NCBI RefSeq assembly: GCF_017311575.1
Contig: NZ_JAFFQY010000055.1
Location: 62,001 to 126,000, forward strand
Direction: 5' to 3'
Length of the DNA: 64,000 bases
DNA from: Roseococcus thiosulfatophilus
Lineage (GTDB): Bacteria > Pseudomonadota > Alphaproteobacteria > Acetobacterales > Acetobacteraceae
Part shown: positions 44,688-52,596 of the stretch, piece by piece
Position numbering within the stretch: the first letter of the stretch is position 1
Layout of the letters: each line of letters opens with the position of its first letter
Position numbers and translations under genes: made by a program
The notes under the pieces: model-generated
Database searches by the model: none
What the model was told of the DNA's origin: nothing
The model's input: the letters and a program-made list of their open reading frames with translations, nothing else

Positions 44688-45389
44688 TCAGCGCCCCGCG
44701 AAACGGTTCTTGAGGGGAATGGCGGCCAGCGACAGCGCCGCCAGCCCCAGCAGCCCCGCCAGGATTTCCGGCGATAGCACCGAACGCAGGTCCAGCGTGC
44801 CGCCCGCGTCCAGGATGTTGCCCAGCCCCGCCCCGGTCAGGCTGAACACCGCCGTGCCGGGAATGATGCCGAGGAAAGTGGTGACGACATAGACCGGCAG
44901 CCGCACGCCCACGAAGGCCGGCACCAGGTTCACCAGGAAGAAGGGGAACAGCGGCACCAGCCGCAGCACCAGCAGGTAGGAGGCGGCGTTGCGCCGGATG
45001 GCCTCGGCCAGGCGCTGCGCCGGCGCGCCGAAGCGGTCCAGCGCCTTCTCGCCGAAGAGCAGCCCGGCGAAGAGGAAGACGCCCGTGGCGCCCAGCGTCG
45101 CCCCCACCACCGTCAGCGCCGTGCCCCAGAGCGCGCCGAACAGGAATCCGCCCGTCAGCGTCAGGATCACGGCGCCCGGCACCGACAGTGCCACGGCCGC
45201 CGCATAGGCCAGCACATAGATCAGCCCGGCCAGCAGCGCGTTCTGCGCCACGAAGCCCGTGAGCGTGGCGCGGTGCCGCGCCAGCGTCTCCAGCGAGAGG
45301 AAGTCGCCCAGCCCCGTGAAGCGCAGCAGCAGCACCACGCCCACCGCGGCCAGGGCCAGCCACAGCCGCTTGTCGCGCAGGAACCTCAC
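44688..45389 (-). CDS. TVP38/TMEM64 (DedA-like/SNARE-associated) membrane protein
   Basis: The 233-residue inner-membrane protein starts with GTG 45389, which overlaps the stop of the flavoprotein gene (GTGA). It has several TM helices, and the VTT-domain core is LSVPGAVILTLTGGFLFGALWGT, GEKALDRFGAPAQRLAEAIRRN, RLVPLFPFFLVNLVPAFVGV and FLGIIPGTAVFSLTGAGLG. The family is linked to lipid scrambling or membrane transport. It frequently accompanies MerA-like flavoproteins, as here. Longer upstream frames enter the flavoprotein gene and are rejected. Confidence 0.93.
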   Translation of the reverse strand: MRFLRDKRLWLALAAVGVVLLLRFTGLGDFLSLETLARHRATLTGFVAQNALLAGLIYVLAYAAAVALSVPGAVILTLTGGFLFGALWGTALTVVGATLGATGVFLFAGLLFGEKALDRFGAPAQRLAEAIRRNAASYLLVLRLVPLFPFFLVNLVPAFVGVRLPVYVVTTFLGIIPGTAVFSLTGAGLGNILDAGGTLDLRSVLSPEILAGLLGLAALSLAAIPLKNRFAGR

Positions 45390-46846
45390 GGCAGCACCCG
45401 CTGGATCATCCCCACGAGGAACCGTGTGCGCGCGGAGAACAGCGAGGGGGTGTAGTAGGCCCCCGCCGCGCGCTTCGAGATTTCGGACATGGTGGGATAG
45501 GGTGCCATCATCTGCGCCACATCGCCCACGCGCAGCCGCTTCTGGATGGCCAGCCCCCACAGGCCGATCATCTCGCCCGCGCGCGGCGCCAGGATGGTCG
45601 CGCCGAGGATGCGCCCGCGCGCGCCGAGGACGAGCTTCACCAGCCCCTCCCCCGCGGCCTCGGCCCGCGCGCGGTCATTGCCGGAAAGGGGTTCGGTCAG
45701 CACCGTCACCGCCTCGCCCGCCTCTTTCGCCTCCGCCTCGCCCAGGCCGACATGGGCGAGTTCGGGGTCGGTGTAGGTCACCCAGGGCAGCGCGCGGTAA
45801 TCCACCTTCGCCGGCAGGCCGAACAGGGCGCGGCGGATGACGATGCCGGCGTGATACCCCGCCACATGCGTGAATTGCGGCCCGCCCGCCACGTCGCCCA
45901 CCGCGAAGATGCGCCGGTTGCTGGTGCGAAGCCCGGAATCCACCGTGATGCCGCGCGGCGTGTGGTCCACGCCGGCCGCCTCCAGCCCCAGCTGCCCGGT
46001 ATTGGGCTGGCGCCCCGCGGCCACCAGCAGGTGCGAGGCACGCAGGGTGCGGCGGCGGCCGCCCTGGTCGAACTCCACCTCCAGCCCATGCCCTTCCGCG
46101 CCGGGATGCAGCGCCGCCACCTGCGCGCCCTCCTCGAGGGTGATGCCCTCCTCCAGCAGGTGCCGGCGCAGCAGGGACACGGCCTCGGGCGCGTCGCGCG
46201 GCAGGAGGGTGGCGCGTTCCAGCACCGTCACCGCCGAACCCAGGCGGCGGAAGGCCTGGGCCATCTCCACCCCGATCGGCCCGCCGCCCATCACCACCAG
46301 GTGGTCCGGGCGCTCGGTCAGGTCGAAGACGCTCTCATTGGTGAGGTGCGGCACGCGGTCCAGCCCCGGAATGGGCGGCACCGCGGCGCGCGAACCCGTG
46401 GCGATGACGAAGCGCCGCGCGCGGACCGCCTGGCCGCCCGCCTCCAGCCGGTCCGGCCCGGTGAAGCGCGCCTCGGCACGGATCACGGTGCAGCCCAGGC
46501 CTTCGAAGCGCTCCACGCTGTCATGCGGGGCGATGGCGGCGATCACGCCATGGACGTGGCGGTGGACGCCGGCGAACTCCACCTCCGGCGCGGGCAGCCG
46601 GATGCCGAAGCGCCCCGCCTGCCGCGCCGCATGGGCCGCATGGGCGGCGGCAATCAGCGACTTGGATGGCACGCAGCCCGTGTTCAGGCAGTCGCCCCCC
46701 ATCTCGCCCTTCTCGATGAGCACGACCGAGGCGCCCATCTGCACGGCGCCCGCCGCCACCGACAACCCGCCCGAGCCCGCGCCGATCACGCAGAGATCCG
46801 CGTGCAGCACGCCATTCTTCAGCCGTGGGGTTCGCGGGTGGGCCAT
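45386..46846 (-). CDS. MerA-like pyridine nucleotide-disulfide oxidoreductase
   Basis: This 486-residue FAD/NAD(P) flavoprotein of the disulfide reductase family has an FAD motif in LCVIGAGSGGLSVAAGAVQMG. The redox Cys pair is in GGDCLNTGCVPSKSL (Cys53, Cys58) and the NAD(P) motif in LVVMGGGPIGVEMAQAF. In the dimerisation end the usual HPT...E reads PYPTMSEISKRAAGAYY, so the catalytic His is Tyr. There is no C-terminal Cys pair as in mercuric reductase. It is therefore not a canonical Hg(II) reductase. A promoter-like element (46874-46899) lies 28 bases upstream, within the nrsF end. Confidence 0.93.
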   Translation of the reverse strand: MAHPRTPRLKNGVLHADLCVIGAGSGGLSVAAGAVQMGASVVLIEKGEMGGDCLNTGCVPSKSLIAAAHAAHAARQAGRFGIRLPAPEVEFAGVHRHVHGVIAAIAPHDSVERFEGLGCTVIRAEARFTGPDRLEAGGQAVRARRFVIATGSRAAVPPIPGLDRVPHLTNESVFDLTERPDHLVVMGGGPIGVEMAQAFRRLGSAVTVLERATLLPRDAPEAVSLLRRHLLEEGITLEEGAQVAALHPGAEGHGLEVEFDQGGRRRTLRASHLLVAAGRQPNTGQLGLEAAGVDHTPRGITVDSGLRTSNRRIFAVGDVAGGPQFTHVAGYHAGIVIRRALFGLPAKVDYRALPWVTYTDPELAHVGLGEAEAKEAGEAVTVLTEPLSGNDRARAEAAGEGLVKLVLGARGRILGATILAPRAGEMIGLWGLAIQKRLRVGDVAQMMAPYPTMSEISKRAAGAYYTPSLFSARTRFLVGMIQRVLP

Positions 46847-46873
46847 GGGTTTCGGTCTCGCTGTCAGGGCCGA

Positions 46874-46899
46874 TACGCGCGGCCGGGGCGGAAGGTTAC
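46874..46899 (-). promoter_or_regulatory. Second ECF/SigF-type promoter candidate, before the flavoprotein gene
   Basis: On the minus strand GTAACC (46899-46894) is followed by 16 bases and CGTA (46877-46874). This is the same -35 and spacing as the element before the sigma gene, with one mismatch in the -10 (CGAA). The GTAACC overlaps the nrsF stop codon. It could drive the flavoprotein-to-phosphoesterase genes. Confidence 0.6.
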
Positions 46900-47540
46900 G
46901 CCGGAACGCGCCAGGCCAGGCGCGGGCCGAACAGCGCCGCCAACCCCGTCACGGCCAGCACCGCCACGCCATGCCAGGCCAGCACCATCAGCGGCCCGAA
47001 GGTGGGGTGCACCAGGGTCAGCCCGATGCTGGCGAAGGCGGCCGCCGAAAGCGCCCCGAACCCCGCCACCGGGCCGGGCCTGATCCAGGCCGCGTGCCGC
47101 GTCAGCCACAGCATCAGCCCCGCCATGGGCAGGCCGAGGCCGATGATGAATTGCAGGCAGGGCCAGCTGACGTGGAAGCGGATGCCCTCGGCACCGAGCC
47201 GCACCAGCTCCCCCACGCAGCCCACCCCCATGGTGCCCAGCCACAGCCCGATGGCCGGCAGGGGCAGCCAGGCCCAGCGGCGGTCGCGGTCGGGCAGGGC
47301 AAGCTCGAAGGCCGCCAGCCCCGCCAGCAGCGCCGTGAGCAGCGCGGCCAGGCTGTGCATCATGTCGAAGCGGGTCATCGGGCGGTCCAGCCCTTCCCGC
47401 GTGCCGAAGACCAGGGCCGCGAGCCCGATGACCGAGGCGGCCAGCAGCGTCCAGAGCGCCAGCATCACGGGCGGCGAGGGCATGCGCCGCACCGGCCGCA
47501 GGCCCTCCGCCAGCCGGGTGATCATCTCCTCGGTCTTCAT
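46896..47540 (-). CDS. nrsF: NrsF-family anti-sigma factor (DUF1109)
   Basis: This 214-residue protein has six predicted TM helices (for example ALWTLLAASVIGLAALVFG and LPLPAIGLWLGTMGVGC), as in DUF1109. Conserved Cys residues are at 108 (MGVGCVGE) and 128 (SWPCLQF). In Caulobacter NrsF such cysteines are needed to sense dichromate/cadmium-type stress and to release SigF. It overlaps the sigma gene by 4 bases, the usual sigma/anti-sigma coupling. The role here is inferred from family and context. Confidence 0.9.
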   Translation of the reverse strand: MKTEEMITRLAEGLRPVRRMPSPPVMLALWTLLAASVIGLAALVFGTREGLDRPMTRFDMMHSLAALLTALLAGLAAFELALPDRDRRWAWLPLPAIGLWLGTMGVGCVGELVRLGAEGIRFHVSWPCLQFIIGLGLPMAGLMLWLTRHAAWIRPGPVAGFGALSAAAFASIGLTLVHPTFGPLMVLAWHGVAVLAVTGLAALFGPRLAWRVPA

Positions 47541-48133
47541 GGCGCACCGCCAGTGAGCCGGCGCCGCAGGCTGTGCAGGGCCCGGTGGGTCGCGACCTTC
47601 AGCGCGCCGATGCTCATGCCCGAACGCGCGCTCGCCTCCTGGAGCGAAAGCTGCTCGATCTTCGTCAGTTGCAGGGCGGTGCGCTGGGCCTGGGGCAATT
47701 CGCCCACCGCCTCGCGCAGCTGGCAGGCGGCCAGGCGTTCCTCGGCCTCGCCCTCCGCGCCCAGCTCGGCCGCGTCATCCAGCAGGGTTTCGCGCGCCAC
47801 CTGACGGCCGCGCCGGCGCAGCCGGTCCAGCGCCCGGCGCTCCGCGATGGCGGCCACCCAGGGGCGGAAGGGGCGGGCGGGGTCATAGGTGTGGCGCACG
47901 CGGTGCAGGGTCAGCAGCGCGTCCTGCACGGCGTCCTCGGCCTCGGCCGCATCGCGCAGCCGGGCGCGGCAGATGGCGCGCAGGAAGGGCAGGCATTCGG
48001 CGAGGAGGGTGGCATAGGCGGCGCCATCCCCCTCCTGGGCCGCGGCCATGAGGGTGGACCAGCGGAGGTCACGCGCATCGCGCGCCACCTGACCGGGAGC
48101 CAGCATCAGACAGAGGGGTTGGGCATGGGACAT
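47537..48133 (-). CDS. sigF: ECF-family RNA polymerase sigma factor (SigF-type)
   Basis: The 198-residue sigma factor has region 2 in YATLLAECLPFLRAICRARL and AEDAVQDALLTLHRVRHTYD, ending in PFRPWVAAIAERRALDRLRRR. Region 4 is in LPQAQRTALQLTKIEQLSLQEASARSGMS and VATHRALHSLRRRL. It belongs to the ECF group that is paired with DUF1109/NrsF, which follows immediately. The promoter motif found upstream (48171-48196) would make it autoregulated. The start at 48133 is the longest plausible; shorter starts within the first 30 residues are possible. Confidence 0.93.
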   Translation of the reverse strand: MSHAQPLCLMLAPGQVARDARDLRWSTLMAAAQEGDGAAYATLLAECLPFLRAICRARLRDAAEAEDAVQDALLTLHRVRHTYDPARPFRPWVAAIAERRALDRLRRRGRQVARETLLDDAAELGAEGEAEERLAACQLREAVGELPQAQRTALQLTKIEQLSLQEASARSGMSIGALKVATHRALHSLRRRLTGGAP

Positions 48134-48170
48134 GGAGCCTAGCCCGGTTTCACGGCGTTCACGCCATGTT

Positions 48171-48196
48171 TTCGGCGCGGGCGCGGCCGGGGTTAC
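48171..48196 (-). promoter_or_regulatory. ECF/SigF-type promoter GTAACC-N16-CGAA before the sigma gene
   Basis: The minus strand has GTAACC at 48196-48191, exactly 16 bases, then CGAA at 48174-48171. It lies 38 bases before the sigma start codon. From memory this is the same pattern as Caulobacter SigF promoters. It indicates autoregulation of the sigF-nrsF pair. Confidence 0.75.
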
Positions 48197-48214
48197 GCCC
48201 GGCCGGGGAAAAAA

Positions 48215-49003
48215 TCAGCCCGCCCAGGCGGGACGGCGCTTCTCGCGGAAGGCCGCGATGCCTTCCTCGGCCTCGGGGCCGGCGGCGGTGCGGGCGAAGG
48301 CGGCCACACCCGCCTCGGCATAGCCCTCGGGCGAGATGGGGCCGAGCGCCGCCAGCAGCCCCTTGGTCTCGGCCAGCGCGCCGGGTGCCCCTTCGCGCAG
48401 CGCGGACAGCACCTCGGCCAGCAGGGCGTCGAGGGCCGCGCGGTCCGCCACCACTTCGTGCAGCAGCCCCATGCGGAGGGCGGAAGGCGCCTCCACCACC
48501 CGGCCTTCCAGCACCAGCCGCGTGGCTTGGCTGCGGCCCATGCGGCGCACCAGCCAGGGCAGGATCTGGGCGGGGACGAGGCCGCGCCGCACCTCGGGGG
48601 CGGCGAAGCGCGCATCCGCCGTGGCGAAGGCCAGGTCGGCGGCGCAGACGAAGCCAAGGCCACCGGCATGGGCGGCACCCTCCACCGCCGCGATCACGAC
48701 CTGCGGCAGGGCGGAGAGCCTGCGGAACCGCTCGCCGATGGCGCGGTTGCGCGCCTGACCGCCGGCGAGCCTTTCCTCCGGGCTGCCCTGCCCGACCTCG
48801 GAGAGGTCGAGCCCCGCGCAGAAATGCCCGCCCGCGCCGCGCAGCACCACGGCGCGTGCGTCACGGTCATCGGCGAGGGAGGCGATCACCTCGTCCAGCG
48901 CCTCGCCCATCCCGCCGCCGATGGCGTTGCGCCGCTCGGGCCGGTTGAGCGTGACATGAACGACCGGCCCCTCGCGCGTGACCAGGACGGGCGGCGCGCT
49001 CAT
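48215..49003 (-). CDS. Enoyl-CoA hydratase/isomerase family protein
   Basis: The 262-residue crotonase-fold protein acts on acyl-CoA thioesters, for example in beta-oxidation or a branched/aromatic acid pathway. The N-terminus reads VVHVTLNRPERRNAIGGG, and the oxyanion-hole segments are VVLRGAGGHFCAGLDLSEVG and AAVEGAAHAGGLGFVCAADL. In the second the usual Glu positions are not obvious (RFAAPEVRRGLVPAQILPWL supplies one Glu). The start ATG 49003 overlaps the RNase E stop (ATGA), so the two are coupled. The specific substrate is unknown. Confidence 0.9.
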   Translation of the reverse strand: MSAPPVLVTREGPVVHVTLNRPERRNAIGGGMGEALDEVIASLADDRDARAVVLRGAGGHFCAGLDLSEVGQGSPEERLAGGQARNRAIGERFRRLSALPQVVIAAVEGAAHAGGLGFVCAADLAFATADARFAAPEVRRGLVPAQILPWLVRRMGRSQATRLVLEGRVVEAPSALRMGLLHEVVADRAALDALLAEVLSALREGAPGALAETKGLLAALGPISPEGYAEAGVAAFARTAAGPEAEEGIAAFREKRRPAWAG

Positions 49004-51942
49004 TTCTTCCACCAGCCGCCACGGCGCGGGGCGGCGGCGGCCACCTCCTCGACGGGCTTGGGCAGGATGGCGGGGCCGATGACCGGCGCGGCGGGTTCGG
49101 GCGCGACGGGCGCGGGTTCGGGCGCCGGCGTCTCCGCGACCGGCGCTTCCGCGGCCGGCGCTTCCACGGCAGGACTCTCCACCGGGGCGGCCTCGGCCAC
49201 CGGCGCCTCAGTCACTGGCGCCTCGGCCACCGGCGCCTCGACCACTGGCGCCTCGGGCGCCGGCTCCGCAGGCGCCATTTCGGCGACCGCGATGGCTTCC
49301 GCCTCGACCATCAGCGACGGGGCCTCGGGCTCCGCCGCCGGGCGGGCGCGGGTGGCGCGGGCGGCGGCCAGCGCCGCCTCGGCCGCGGCCTCGGCGGCTT
49401 CCATGGCGGCCATCAGCCCGTCCGAGGTGCCCGCGAAGGGGTCGGCCGGGGTGGGGCCTTCGTAGCTCTTGGCCTCGCGCGCGGCCGGGGCGGGGGTGCC
49501 GCCCTCGGGCGCCTCGCCCTCGCGCCGGCGGCGGCCACCGCGACGGCCGCGACGGCGGCGGCCGGCTTCGTCCTCGCCCTCGGCGGGGGGCTCGGCGGGC
49601 GTGGCCTCGGCGTCGGGGGCGTCGGGGTCCGAGGCCTGGGGCGCGGCGGCCTGGGGGGTGGGCTTGGCGTCGGGCGCCTCGCCCTCGAACTCCGCCTCGC
49701 CCTCGCTGTCCGGGCTGCCGTCGGCGGCCGGGCTCGCATCGCCATTCTCGCGGCGGCCACGGCCACGGCGGCGGCGGCGGCGGCGGCCACCCTCCTCGCC
49801 ATTGGCGGCGCTGGCGGCGGCTTCGGCCGGGGCCTCGGCCTCCTCGGCCTCCTCCTCGGCGTCCTCAGACTGGGGCGCGAAATCCATCCGCAGGGCGGTG
49901 GGGCGCTCCTCGGCGGGCGGCGGCGGCGGGGCCTTGCTGCGCTCGATGCGCGTCTCGGCGCCCATCAGCGTGTCATCGGGCTCGAACAGCACGGTCACGC
50001 CCCAGCGCGTCTCGATATCGGCCAGGCGGTCGCGCTTGCGGTTCAGCAGGTAGAGCGCGACGGCGCTGGTCACGCGCACCGTGATCTCGGCGGCGCGGCG
50101 CTTGGCGCATTCCTCCTCGACCGCGCGCAGCGCGGCCAGGGCGCTGCTCTCGATGTTGCGGACCACGCCGCGGCCCTGGCAATGCGGGCAGGTGATGAAG
50201 GTGGTCTCGGCCAGCGAGGGCCGCAGCCGCTGCCGCGACATTTCCAGCAGGCCGAAATGGCTGATGCGGCCCACTTGGATGCGCGCGCGGTCATGCCGCA
50301 GCGCATCCTTCAGCTTCTTCTCGACCAGCGCGTTGGCGCGGTTGCTGTCCATGTCGATGAAGTCGATCACGATCAGCCCGGCGAGGTCGCGCAGGCGCAG
50401 CTGCCGCGCGATCTCCTCCGCCGCTTCCATGTTGGTCTTGAGCGCCGTGTCCTCGATGTTCCGCTCGCGCGTGGAGCGGCCGGAGTTCACGTCGATCGCG
50501 ACCAGCGCCTCGGTCTGGTTGATGACGATGTAGCCGCCCGACTTCAGCTGCACGTTGGGGTCGTGCATGGCATCGAGCTGCGCCTCGGCCTGGAAGCGCG
50601 AGAAGAGCGGCACGGCGCCGTCGCGGTAGGCTTTGATCTTGCCAAGGTGCTCGGGCATCAGCATGCCCATGAACTCGCGCGCCTGGGCATAGGCCTCGTC
50701 GCCCTCGACGAAGATCTCGTCCATGTCGCGGGCATAGCCGTCGCGGATGGAGCGCTTGATGAGGTCCGCTTCCTCGTAGATCAGCGCGGGCGCGGTGCTG
50801 GCCAGCGTCCGTTCGCGGATGCCGTCCCACAGGCGCAGCAGGTATTCGCAGTCGCGCCGGATCTCAGGCTTGGGCCGCTGCGCGCCCGCGGTGCGGACGA
50901 TGAGCGACATGCCCTTGGGCATCTCCAGCTCCTCGATCACCTCACGGAGCCGACGGCGGTCGGCAGCGGACGTGATCTTGCGCGAGACGCCACCGCCGCG
51001 CGGCGAGTTCGGCATCAGCACCGAGAAACGCCCGGCCAGCGAAATGTAGGTGGTCAGCGCCGCACCCTTCGTCCCGCGCTCCTCCTTCACCACCTGGATC
51101 AGCAGGATCTGGCGGCGGCGGATCACCTCCTGGATCTTGTAGTTCCGCAGGAAGCGGGGGCTGGAGCGACGCTCGCGCGCCTGTTCCTCGGCCTCGGCCT
51201 CGGCGTCGCCCTCGGCATCGCCCTCGCTCACGCCGATGGTCTCGGGGCGCGGGCTGTCGGAGGGGGGCAGGATTTCCACGCGGCCGGAGGGTTCCTCACC
51301 CTCCTCGCCATCACCCTCGTCGGTGGCCACGTCGTCGGGCAGGGTTTCCTCGCCCGAGGCCTCCTCGGCGCCACGGGCACGGGCGGCGTCCTCGGCGGCC
51401 AGTTCGGCGGCGAGCGCCTCGGCCACCTCGCCCTCGGGCAGGTCCTCGGCGGGGGCTTCGGCGCCCTCGGCGGGGGCCTCCATGCCTGGGGTCGCGTCCA
51501 GGATGGCCTGGGCGGCGGCGCGGCGTTCCTCGGCCATGGCCTTGGCGGCCGCGCGCTGGCTTTCCTTCTGCGCTTCCCTCTGGGCCTCGCGCTGGGCTTC
51601 CCGCTGGGCGCGGCGCTCCTCCTCGCGGGCCTCGGCCTCGGCTTCCTCGCGGGCCTCGGCCTCCTGCGCCTCGATCAGCTTCTGCCGGTCGGCGACGGGG
51701 ATCTGGTAGTAGTCGGGGTGGATCTCGCCGAAGGCGAGGAAGCCGTGGCGGTTGCCGCCATATTCGACGAAGGCGGCCTGCAGGCTGGGCTCCACCCGGA
51801 CCACCCGGGCCAGGTAGATATTGCCCTTCAGCGGGAGGCGGTTGGCCGCCTCCAGGTCGAATTCGTCAACGCGGTGGCCATCCATGACGACCACCCGGGT
51901 CTCTTCCGGGTGGGCGGCGTCGATCAACATGCGCTTGGTCAT
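49000..51942 (-). CDS. rne: Ribonuclease E/G
   Basis: RNase E cuts single-stranded, AU-rich RNA and organises the degradosome. The protein has 980 residues. The N-terminal MTKRMLIDAAHPEETRVVVMDG starts the S1/RNase E entry domain. The S1 domain is interrupted after GEIHPDYYQIP by about 210 acidic and Ala/Arg-rich residues with repeats such as REAQREAQ, and resumes at RFLRNYKIQEVIRRRQILLIQ. The catalytic part has VAIDVNSGRSTRERNIEDTA with the Mg2+ Asp, VIDFIDMD, and the zinc link CPHCQGRG. The C-terminal tail is Arg-rich (GGRRRRRRRGRGRR) and then Ala/Pro/Glu-rich repeats (VEAPVAEAPVTEAPVAEA). ATG 51942 is used. Confidence 0.95.
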   Translation of the reverse strand: MTKRMLIDAAHPEETRVVVMDGHRVDEFDLEAANRLPLKGNIYLARVVRVEPSLQAAFVEYGGNRHGFLAFGEIHPDYYQIPVADRQKLIEAQEAEAREEAEAEAREEERRAQREAQREAQREAQKESQRAAAKAMAEERRAAAQAILDATPGMEAPAEGAEAPAEDLPEGEVAEALAAELAAEDAARARGAEEASGEETLPDDVATDEGDGEEGEEPSGRVEILPPSDSPRPETIGVSEGDAEGDAEAEAEEQARERRSSPRFLRNYKIQEVIRRRQILLIQVVKEERGTKGAALTTYISLAGRFSVLMPNSPRGGGVSRKITSAADRRRLREVIEELEMPKGMSLIVRTAGAQRPKPEIRRDCEYLLRLWDGIRERTLASTAPALIYEEADLIKRSIRDGYARDMDEIFVEGDEAYAQAREFMGMLMPEHLGKIKAYRDGAVPLFSRFQAEAQLDAMHDPNVQLKSGGYIVINQTEALVAIDVNSGRSTRERNIEDTALKTNMEAAEEIARQLRLRDLAGLIVIDFIDMDSNRANALVEKKLKDALRHDRARIQVGRISHFGLLEMSRQRLRPSLAETTFITCPHCQGRGVVRNIESSALAALRAVEEECAKRRAAEITVRVTSAVALYLLNRKRDRLADIETRWGVTVLFEPDDTLMGAETRIERSKAPPPPPAEERPTALRMDFAPQSEDAEEEAEEAEAPAEAAASAANGEEGGRRRRRRRGRGRRENGDASPAADGSPDSEGEAEFEGEAPDAKPTPQAAAPQASDPDAPDAEATPAEPPAEGEDEAGRRRRGRRGGRRRREGEAPEGGTPAPAAREAKSYEGPTPADPFAGTSDGLMAAMEAAEAAAEAALAAARATRARPAAEPEAPSLMVEAEAIAVAEMAPAEPAPEAPVVEAPVAEAPVTEAPVAEAAPVESPAVEAPAAEAPVAETPAPEPAPVAPEPAAPVIGPAILPKPVEEVAAAAPRRGGWWKK

Positions 51943-52596
51943 GCGGGAAAAACTCCGCGCGCAGGCCCGCCCGGCGCAGGGCCAGGGCAGGGAGGGCGCG
52001 CAATGGGAAGGAAGGGACGGAGTCCGGGCGGGATCGGCCATCCGGCGATGTCGGGGACATCGGGCGTCTTTCCTCGCTCGGGGGCCTGCCGTTGGCGGTG
52101 CCGGCGCTGCGCGCGCGGCGGGCTGGCAGGCCCAATGGCTGCACCCCCACTCATGTGCGCCCGACACGGGCGGACGATAGTGCGGCAGGCACCGCCGCGG
52201 GCGGCAGGGCGCATGCACCGCGGATGAGACAGGCGGAACAGGTCGCGGATTGTGGTGGATGCCGGCCCGGCCCGCCCCCCTTGTCAGGGATGGCGCCGCC
52301 GGTCTCCCTTCCGGGAGGAGGGCATCGGACCAAGCCGCGACGGGGGTGGCGCGTCTGCCGCCTGCCCCGCTCCGCCCGCAACACCTATCGCTGGGGCAGC
52401 CCACCTTACGCGCCGCGCCCCCTTCCCACAAGGCGCCCGTTGCCATCGCCCCCAGGTTTTCCCCTGGCCCTGCCCAGCCAACGGGCGGTTTGCCCGACGG
52501 GAAGGCAGCCGAAGGTGGATTTCGGGGCCGCTTCGGGCTAGACTGCCCCCTGGCGCGATCGGGGGGTCGCGCCACCGCGCTGGGGGGCGCGACCAT
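51943..52596. other. 654-bp divergent region between rne and the amidase gene
   Basis: This is the longest gene-free stretch in the window. Open frames in it have Arg/Pro/Gly-rich translations typical of shadows. It must contain both promoters. A weak amidase-side -10 (ggctagact near 52537) is the only candidate I would name. The length leaves room for a long structured rne leader, as known in other proteobacteria for RNase E autoregulation (inference). Confidence 0.5.
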
